Part shown: positions 1-5,590 of the stretch, piece after piece
Position numbering within the stretch: the stretch's first letter is position 1
How the letters are laid out: every line of letters begins with the position of its first letter
Origin: Treponema sp.
Lineage (GTDB): Bacteria > Spirochaetota > Spirochaetia > Treponematales > Breznakiellaceae
Reading direction: 5' to 3'
NCBI GenBank assembly: GCA_031273835.1
Contig: JAISRD010000211.1
Span: forward strand, 1 to 8,877
DNA length: 8,877 nucleotides
The notes under the pieces: model-generated
Seen by the model: the letters and a program-made list of their open reading frames with translations, nothing else
Database searches by the model: none
Told to the model about the DNA's origin: nothing
Position numbers and translations under genes: made by a program

Positions 1-693
1 ATCCTGGATGAAAATAAACTCCCCCCGGATCTTGCGGGTTCGGTGGTGATCATCCGGGCCCACGGCATAAGTCCCGCCGCGGAGGCGGAACTGGTAAAAC
101 GGGGGGCCCGTATTGCCGACGCCACCTGCCCCAAGGTCAAGGCAAACCAGTTGAAGGCCCGTTCCCTCTTTGAGGCGGGGTATGAACTTTTCCTCGCCGG
201 GGAGGCGCGGCACGCCGAAATCATCGGCATCCTGGGCTACGCCCCCTGTAGAACCGTGGGGGGCCCTGAGGAGGCCGCTTGCGCCGGCGCCGCCCTCTTT
301 AAGGAAAAGCCCCGCGCCAGGGCCGCCCTGCTGGGACAGACCACGATTTCCCCCGGTGAATATCAGGCCATAGCCGCCGCGGTAAAGGTTTTTTTCCCCG
401 CCCTGGAGGTGATTGATACCGTCTGCGGGGCCGCGCGGGACAGGCAGCGTTCCCTGCGCGAACTATGCGCCCGGGCGGAGATCATCATCGCCGCCGGGGG
501 CAGGGACTCCGCCAACACCCGGCGGCTCCTTGCCATAGCCCGGGAAAGCGGCAGGGAGGCCTATCAGGCGGAGTCCGCGGCGGATTTGCCGGTGGAGGAG
601 TTACGGCGCCACACAACGGCGGGTCTGTGCGCCGGGGCGTCTACCCCGGACAGCGTAATCGCCGGGATAGAGGAAAAGCTCCGTTCCCTTTAA
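1..693 (+). CDS. ispH: 4-hydroxy-3-methylbut-2-enyl diphosphate reductase (IspH/LytB), 5' end outside window
   Basis: IspH is the last enzyme of the MEP isoprenoid pathway. It is a cytosolic iron-sulfur enzyme that reduces HMBPP to IPP and DMAPP. The frame is open from base 1 and gives 230 residues ending in TAA; the start codon and the first cluster cysteine (E. coli Cys12) lie off the left edge. Visible signatures in order are RAHGIS (active-site His), DATCPKV (second cluster Cys), GEARHAEIIG (the conserved His and Glu of the usual GHPEVxG), LGQTTIS (active-site Thr), DTVCGAARDRQ (third cluster Cys), GGRDSANTRRL (Ser and Asn binding the diphosphate) and AGASTPDSVI (final Ser). All catalytic positions in the visible part are kept. 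Small departures are GHPEV reading RHAEI and the usual SSN reading SAN. It converges on the neighbouring methyltransferase with a 30-base gap. A GTG at 43 could be mistaken for a start, but the protein clearly continues upstream. Confidence 0.95.
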   Translation: MLDENKLPPDLAGSVVIIRAHGISPAAEAELVKRGARIADATCPKVKANQLKARSLFEAGYELFLAGEARHAEIIGILGYAPCRTVGGPEEAACAGAALFKEKPRARAALLGQTTISPGEYQAIAAAVKVFFPALEVIDTVCGAARDRQRSLRELCARAEIIIAAGGRDSANTRRLLAIARESGREAYQAESAADLPVEELRRHTTAGLCAGASTPDSVIAGIEEKLRSL

Positions 694-723
694 CCGCGAA
701 AAAGAGGGGAAGGGCAGACCGGC

Positions 724-1596
724 TCATTTGCCTTTTCCGACAGGCCCTTCCGACAGCCGCTTTCCGGTTAATTCACAGTAACTGAGCTCCGTTTCGGCGC
801 CTATATAATACCGCCCCCCCAAAAGAAGGGAGGCGGCTCCCGTTGTCCCGCTTCCGTTGAAGGGGTCGAGGATTATGTCTCCGCTGTTGGTCGACGCTTT
901 TATTATCCGCAGCAATAAATCAAGCGGTTTTTGGGTAGGATGCCTGCCCCGCCGTTTTTCGCTGTTTTTAGCCGCCGGAATAGACCAGACCGAACGCATC
1001 TGGGTATTTTCTTTTTTTAGCTTGTCCTCCGGAAACAGCCCCCCCTTCATTTCATCGTAGTTAAAGGTATGTTTGGCCCCTTTGTCTTTACGGGCCCAAA
1101 TCAGAATTTCATGGGAGGCGGTAAAAAAACGGCAGCTTAAATTCGGCGGGGCGTTGGGCTTAAACCACGCAATATCATTGAGGATATGAAAGCCCTTCTT
1201 TTGCAAAAGGTACCCGCATTGGTAGATGCTGTGGTATGTTCCGGAAATCCAGATAGTGCCTTCCGGTTTTAGTACGCGGCGGCAGGCGGATATCCACGCG
1301 TCATGAAACCGGGTATCCCCCTCAAATCCGCCGCTTGAGTCCCAGGGACCCTTGTTCACCGGGGCCATCCGTCCGTTCCGGCAGGTAAATCCGTTGTTTG
1401 ACAGCATATAAGGGGGATCGGCGAAAATCATCGCTATGGTATTTTCCGGGATACGGGATAGTACTTCCAGACAGTCCCGGTTAAAGATAACCGCATTTTC
1501 CGAAGAAAAATAGGGGTCGAAGCCGCCGTCTTGAAAGCCGGGCATATCCCGGCGGGGTTCAACAATTCCCCTTATTATCTCATCAAAGGCGTTCAC
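724..1596 (-). CDS. DpnA-like N6-adenine DNA methyltransferase, orphan
   Basis: Predicted to transfer a methyl group from S-adenosylmethionine to adenine N6 in a short DNA site. The protein is 290 residues. The catalytic motif DPPY is at 60-63, followed by WISGTYHSIY near 116-125, PPNLSCRFFT at 150-159, HPTQKP at 219-224 and the AdoMet-binding DPFNGSGTTG at 244-253. Catalytic motif before AdoMet motif is the beta-class order. From memory, the NGG-like loop after DPPY and the PNLSCR-F-T block match DpnA, the second methylase of the DpnII (GATC) system, better than HinfI/CcrM (GANTC) enzymes, so GATC is the first guess for its target. About 30 extra residues precede the first conserved block. 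It starts with GTG, and its first bases overlap the galK stop (GTGA), with only a weak GAAGAA upstream, so translation is probably coupled. No restriction nuclease is visible. It looks richer in A/T than its neighbours (26 of 60 G/C at 1081-1140 against 35 of 60 in galK at 2041-2100), a hint of transfer. Confidence 0.93.
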   Translation of the reverse strand: MNAFDEIIRGIVEPRRDMPGFQDGGFDPYFSSENAVIFNRDCLEVLSRIPENTIAMIFADPPYMLSNNGFTCRNGRMAPVNKGPWDSSGGFEGDTRFHDAWISACRRVLKPEGTIWISGTYHSIYQCGYLLQKKGFHILNDIAWFKPNAPPNLSCRFFTASHEILIWARKDKGAKHTFNYDEMKGGLFPEDKLKKENTQMRSVWSIPAAKNSEKRRGRHPTQKPLDLLLRIIKASTNSGDIILDPFNGSGTTGAASLLLGGRYYIGAETELSYCELTGKRLSEGPVGKGK

Positions 1597-2978
1597 GGTA
1601 TGAGCAGTTCTTCGGCGCCCACGGGCCTTATATTCAGCGTCGTTACCGAATGGGGCCCGAAGATTCCGTCCATCGTTTTACGGTACGCGTCCAGTACGGA
1701 CAGGGGGATATAGGCCTGGATAGTACCGGCAAAGCCCCCGCCGTGAATCCGGCAGGCGCCGGGGAGCTTCGTTTCCCGTTTAAGAAAATTCCGCGTCAGC
1801 GTCAGGGCCAGGGCGGGGCCCTGTTCCTTCACATTACATACTGAGTAAACATTCTGCAGCAGTTCCCAGGAGGAATCGCCCGATTCGTTTACCAGCTTGA
1901 GGTATGCGGCAAGGGCCGTTTGTTTTGAAGCGGGACTTTTTGCCCGGGCGAATTGTTCCAGCGCCGCCAGCATGGCATCTACCCGGTCATTTTCATCAAA
2001 GAAATGCAGGGCCCGCAGCAGCGCCCGGTCTCCCAGGGCCTTCCGCAGATCCGCCGCCCCCGCTTCCACGGTTTTTTTGTCGATCTCACGAAGTACGGAC
2101 CCGCCGAAGAAAGCCGCCGCCGCCTTCATTTCCTCCGGTATGGCCGCGTAATCCGGGGTAAGATCGGCATGGCTCCCCCCGGAGTTCACCACGCAGAGGG
2201 CATAGGCGGCGGAGGCAAGATCGGCGTCAACCTGTTTTACCAGGGGCCTTTCGGCGTCCCCAAAGTCTATGGCCGCCGCCCCGCCGGAAGCGCAGGCTAT
2301 CTGATCCATAAGGCCGCAGGGTTTCCCAAAGTAGACATTCTCCGCCTTCTGCCCGATTTGGGCGATTTCCACGGCGCTCCGCTTTCCCCCGCCGAAAAGA
2401 TTATCCATGATACGTCCGAAAAGCACCTCCACCGCGGCGGAGGACGAAAGCCCCGAGCCGGGAAACACCGTGGAATCCGCGTTTACCGCAAAACCCCGCA
2501 CCCCGGTTCCACGGGAGATAAACTCCGCGGCAATGCCCCGGATAAGGGCTTCGGTCGTGCCCTTTTCGTTTTCCCTGGGCGCAAGATCGGGAACCCCGGA
2601 AGAATCAACCAGATCCACACACACATCGGGGTAACCTGTTGAACGGAAAAAGATCCGGTTGTCCCCTCGGAGCGTAAGGACCGCGGCCTGGTCGAGCTGT
2701 ATCGACGCGGCCAGAACTTTGCCCCGGTTGTGGTCGGTGTGGTTGCCCCCCAGCTCGGTACGGCCGGCGGCGGTAAAGAGCCGGAAATCCCTGTCCCGGA
2801 CCGCCCCGCCGGAAACGTCCCGGCGGGGTTCAAGGCCCTCCGCCGGAAAATTCCGTACAAGGGCCGCAAAGCGTTTTAACCCGGCCTCCGCCCCCCCGGT
2901 TCCGTAGAGTTTTTCAAAGAGCGCGGCGGAAGCGCCGGAGGGGTTCTCGAGTTTTTGGAGCAGTTCCTTTCCGTTCAT
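1593..2978 (-). CDS. galK: Galactokinase-like GHMP sugar kinase
   Basis: A GHMP-superfamily small-molecule kinase, most like galactokinase, which phosphorylates galactose at C1 in the Leloir pathway. From ATG 2978 it has 461 residues, longer than the roughly 380 of E. coli GalK. Motifs in that numbering are the substrate motif GRTELGGNHTDHN at 72-84, the ATP loop PGSGLSSSA at 173-181, GLMDQIA at 222-228 with the expected catalytic Asp at 225, and the third GHMP motif HGGGFAGT at 412-419. The N-terminal motif departs from the classic GRxNxIGEHxDY at several places, so the exact sugar is uncertain. Start choice: the frame also opens at TTG 3032, which overlaps the upstream gene by 11 bases without a convincing ribosome binding site. 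ATG 2978 leaves a gap of about 43 bases and fits a normal amphipathic start (MNGKELLQKLE). The stop overlaps the methyltransferase GTG. No galT, galE or sugar transporter is in the window. Confidence 0.85.
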   Translation of the reverse strand: MNGKELLQKLENPSGASAALFEKLYGTGGAEAGLKRFAALVRNFPAEGLEPRRDVSGGAVRDRDFRLFTAAGRTELGGNHTDHNRGKVLAASIQLDQAAVLTLRGDNRIFFRSTGYPDVCVDLVDSSGVPDLAPRENEKGTTEALIRGIAAEFISRGTGVRGFAVNADSTVFPGSGLSSSAAVEVLFGRIMDNLFGGGKRSAVEIAQIGQKAENVYFGKPCGLMDQIACASGGAAAIDFGDAERPLVKQVDADLASAAYALCVVNSGGSHADLTPDYAAIPEEMKAAAAFFGGSVLREIDKKTVEAGAADLRKALGDRALLRALHFFDENDRVDAMLAALEQFARAKSPASKQTALAAYLKLVNESGDSSWELLQNVYSVCNVKEQGPALALTLTRNFLKRETKLPGACRIHGGGFAGTIQAYIPLSVLDAYRKTMDGIFGPHSVTTLNIRPVGAEELLIP

Positions 2979-3021
2979 GACTGGGTTATAGTTCTTTTGC
3001 CCTTCGCGTGTCAATCGCCGC

Positions 3022-5022
3022 TTAAAAACCAAATGATCCCAAGGCGTGGACCGCCGCCGTTGTGCCCAGGTGAAGTATGCCGTCTCCCGCCTGGGCCTCG
3101 TGTTTGTTGAGGGCGCAGGCGACGCTTATTTCCCCCCAGGCTCCCCGCTTAAGCGCCTCGGAACGGGCGCCGTCTTTTGCTTTTTGAACGGCGTAGGATT
3201 CCGCCTCCTCAATCGTTTCAAAGGCCCTGCTTTCATCCCCGGCAAAAACCGTATATCCCCTAATGCCCCCGGGGGTGTAGTCCGGCCTGATCTCGGCGGC
3301 ATAGGAGGCGTATACGTTTCCCATGACGGCCCCCAGGGCATTGGCGACCCCGTGGTGTTCGGGAATAAGCGCCCTGGTCCCCAGCAGGGCCGCCACATCG
3401 GGGAGAAAAATATGAACCGGGGCGCCGATTCCGACCAGGGTATAAGCGGTACTGAAGGCCAGGGAAAGACCCCCCTGTCCTCCGCCGGCCATGGTATAGC
3501 TTTCGTTGAGCAGCCTCTCAAGGTCCCCGGTAACGCCGTTTTTCATATAGTATTTATCTTTATTTTCCAGCAGGACCTTGAGGATGGTAACGTAGAGCTT
3601 GCGTTTTATCTCGTCGTACACCCGACGACACAGTTCCGTAAGCGGCATACCCGTATTATAGGCGGCGATACGCGCCCCCAGCGCCGAGGCTTCCGAAGAA
3701 AATCCGGTAAAATCCCCCTTGATATGCATTATGTCGGTGGGGGTAAGGCCGCAGATCTGTACATAACCTTCTTTAAGCAGCCGGGAAGTATTGATATTAT
3801 AGATATCCCGGCCCACCGCCGCCGCGGCATCCTGGAGGATCAGGGGACCCTGTTTTAGAGCCCCGCAAAGGGCCTTTTCCTCCTCGGTATACCGTGAGCC
3901 GGGGGGAAGGTCCTTAACAAGCAGGAAGTGTTCATGCAGGTAGAGGTGGTGTTTAAGGGGCCTGGCAATCAATTTTTTTAGATTGTCCAAGACCTCAGGG
4001 TGCTTTTCCGCTGCAACACAGAGCGGAACGGCGCGGTATTCTTCCAAAAACAGTTTATTCTCGTTGTAGTGTATGACGCTGTCGCCCCCCAGCCCGAAGG
4101 TTTTTACATACAGCCCGTTTACAAAGGTTTTCCATTTGCCTATACCCACCCCGCCGGTAACCATAACGGGGATACTGTTTTTGACCAGGGCTATATCGGT
4201 GGTGGTCCCGCCCATATCGACAATAATACTGTTCTCCTCCCCCGACAGCTTTACGGCGCCGATTACGCTGGCCGCGGGCCCGCAGAGCAGGGTTTCCACG
4301 GGACGGAGCGATGCAAAGTCCCCGGACATCAGGCTACCGTCGCTGCGCACGATAACCACCGCGGCCTTTATGTCCCGGCGGAGCATGGCCGTTTTGACGG
4401 CCCTGAGGAATTCCTGAATCACCGGAAACAGCCCGGCGTTCAAGAGGGTGCTTGAACCCCGCTGCAGGCAGTTTAATTCCGAAAACAATTCGTACCCGCA
4501 TACCACGGGTATTCCATACCGTTCCTGAAATACCGCTTTTGCCCTTCGTTCCACCACGGCGCCGTTTTTCATGGCGTTTATTTCAATGATCCCCGCGCCG
4601 TCAAGGTCCTCAAAGGCCCCGTCTATGTTTTGACGGAACAGGTCCCAGTCAACTTCGCGCTCTATTTCACCGGAAAATTTTGTATAGCTTTCCTGAATAT
4701 AGATATCCTTCGACCGGGGCAGTCCGTAGTTTCCGCCGAATTTGTCAATGACCATTTTGTCCCCGCCGAAGAAGATGAGTTTGGCGCGGCCCCCCTTGTC
4801 CTCAACACACGCGTTTGTGGCAAGGGTTGTTGAAAGGGAAATAATTTCCGCGCTCCTAACCAGGTCCGCGGGGAGCCTGTCGAGGGCGTCTAAAATTCCA
4901 AGGGCCAAATCGTCCTTTGTGGTAAGGGCCTTTACGCTCTCCAGGATTGCTTTACCCTCAAAATCGTACAGCACCGCATCCGTAAAGGTTCCGCCGGTAT
5001 CTATCCCAATTCCTATTTTCAT
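3022..5022 (-). CDS. HyuA-like hydantoinase/oxoprolinase family protein (ASKHA fold), no HyuB partner seen
   Basis: A 666-residue protein of the hydantoinase A / 5-oxoprolinase family. Characterised members use ATP to open hydantoin or 5-oxoproline rings, or act in acetone and acetophenone carboxylases, usually with a HyuB-type partner. It begins with GIDTGGTFTDAV (residues 6-17), the first phosphate loop of the N-terminal domain. STTLATNA follows at 64-71. The hydantoinase A domain includes RPVETLLCGPAAS near 240-252 and a second phosphate loop, VDMGGTTTDIALV, at 268-280. The C-terminal part carries LTPTD (426-430), GIGAP (531-535), ALIPEHHGVANALGAV near 551-566, and a tail of about 80 residues. 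Length is typical for a stand-alone HyuA. Starting at ATG 5022, it lies 7 bases after the HD gene stop; no clear Shine-Dalgarno is seen, so coupling is likely. The family is clear, but the substrate cannot be read from the sequence. Confidence 0.88.
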   Translation of the reverse strand: MKIGIGIDTGGTFTDAVLYDFEGKAILESVKALTTKDDLALGILDALDRLPADLVRSAEIISLSTTLATNACVEDKGGRAKLIFFGGDKMVIDKFGGNYGLPRSKDIYIQESYTKFSGEIEREVDWDLFRQNIDGAFEDLDGAGIIEINAMKNGAVVERRAKAVFQERYGIPVVCGYELFSELNCLQRGSSTLLNAGLFPVIQEFLRAVKTAMLRRDIKAAVVIVRSDGSLMSGDFASLRPVETLLCGPAASVIGAVKLSGEENSIIVDMGGTTTDIALVKNSIPVMVTGGVGIGKWKTFVNGLYVKTFGLGGDSVIHYNENKLFLEEYRAVPLCVAAEKHPEVLDNLKKLIARPLKHHLYLHEHFLLVKDLPPGSRYTEEEKALCGALKQGPLILQDAAAAVGRDIYNINTSRLLKEGYVQICGLTPTDIMHIKGDFTGFSSEASALGARIAAYNTGMPLTELCRRVYDEIKRKLYVTILKVLLENKDKYYMKNGVTGDLERLLNESYTMAGGGQGGLSLAFSTAYTLVGIGAPVHIFLPDVAALLGTRALIPEHHGVANALGAVMGNVYASYAAEIRPDYTPGGIRGYTVFAGDESRAFETIEEAESYAVQKAKDGARSEALKRGAWGEISVACALNKHEAQAGDGILHLGTTAAVHALGSFGF

Positions 5023-5029
5023 CTATGGG

Positions 5030-5590
5030 TTAAGACTGGGGATTAACAATTGCCGAAAGATACCTGCGCCGGGATTCCACCAGGTATTCCAGTTCGGTGA
5101 GCATATTCTTATCCACCTCTTCCGCTATTGGGTAAATATACCGGACCGTTTCCTCGGTATAGCGGGAAATAAATTCCGGGCTGATCACAAACCCCAGGGA
5201 AATCATATTGGAGATACGATCTGCCGATTTAAGGATCTTGGCGTTGTGGGAACTCATTTCCCTGATCCGGGTTAAAAATTCCGGCTTTGTTTCGCCGGGC
5301 TTGCGGGTTACCTGCAATACCAAATCATAAACCGCGGGGCTTTCATAATCTATGGAAAGGAGGAGATTATGATTGAAGCCGGGAACGTCCTCAAGAATAT
5401 CGTGAACCAGGGATGCTTTGAGCAGAACCGAATCAATGTAGCCGTAATCGATCAGGGTGCCCATCGTATCGATCTGGTGGCGGAACATATTGCCCCCCCC
5501 CTCACGGGTTTTTCCTATGAGCATGGTCGCCAGCTGTATATAGGGCGCCAGGTAGGTTCCCTTGAGCATCATCATCTCATAGGAAGTCAA
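5030..5590 (-). CDS. Stand-alone HD-domain (p)ppGpp hydrolase-like protein (Mesh1/SpoT-type small alarmone hydrolase)
   Basis: A 186-residue protein made of a single RelA/SpoT-type HD hydrolase domain; no synthetase or TGS region follows. All expected metal and catalytic positions can be placed: His38 (FRHQI), His63-Asp64 (LVHD), Glu67-Asp68 (LEDV), Asp124 and Asn128 (KSADRISNM). VTRKPGETK at 94-102 matches the region after the ED motif. The family signature RKxxGxPYxxHP is looser here (TREGGGNMFRHQ, with Lys read as Glu and Pro as Gln), so alarmone binding may differ. By family it should remove the 3' pyrophosphate of (p)ppGpp; Mesh1 relatives can also act on NADPH, which remains possible. 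The TTG start is supported by GGAGG seven bases upstream, inside the last codons of valS, and it overlaps the valS stop (TTGA). Three consecutive ATGs at codons 6-8 are alternatives without a good binding site. A nine-G run encodes residues 30-33. Confidence 0.85.
   Translation of the reverse strand: MTSYEMMMLKGTYLAPYIQLATMLIGKTREGGGNMFRHQIDTMGTLIDYGYIDSVLLKASLVHDILEDVPGFNHNLLLSIDYESPAVYDLVLQVTRKPGETKPEFLTRIREMSSHNAKILKSADRISNMISLGFVISPEFISRYTEETVRYIYPIAEEVDKNMLTELEYLVESRRRYLSAIVNPQS

Noticed and set aside
685..730. A shared terminator between the convergent ispH and methyltransferase genes
   Set aside because: Only a CCCTT/AAGGG pair with a wide loop could be found and there is no T-run, so nothing convincing is visible in the 30-base gap.
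828..841. Short hairpin GGGAGGCGGCTCCC near the end of the methyltransferase gene
   Set aside because: It lies inside coding sequence, has only a five-pair stem and is not followed by a T-run on either strand.
724..3032. A complete restriction-modification system around the methylase
   Set aside because: Flanking genes are ispH and a galactokinase-like kinase. No nuclease, specificity subunit or second methylase is present in the window.
3046..3858. A 270-codon + strand frame opposite the HyuA-like gene
   Set aside because: A composition-driven shadow of a well-supported minus-strand gene, with no domain signature.
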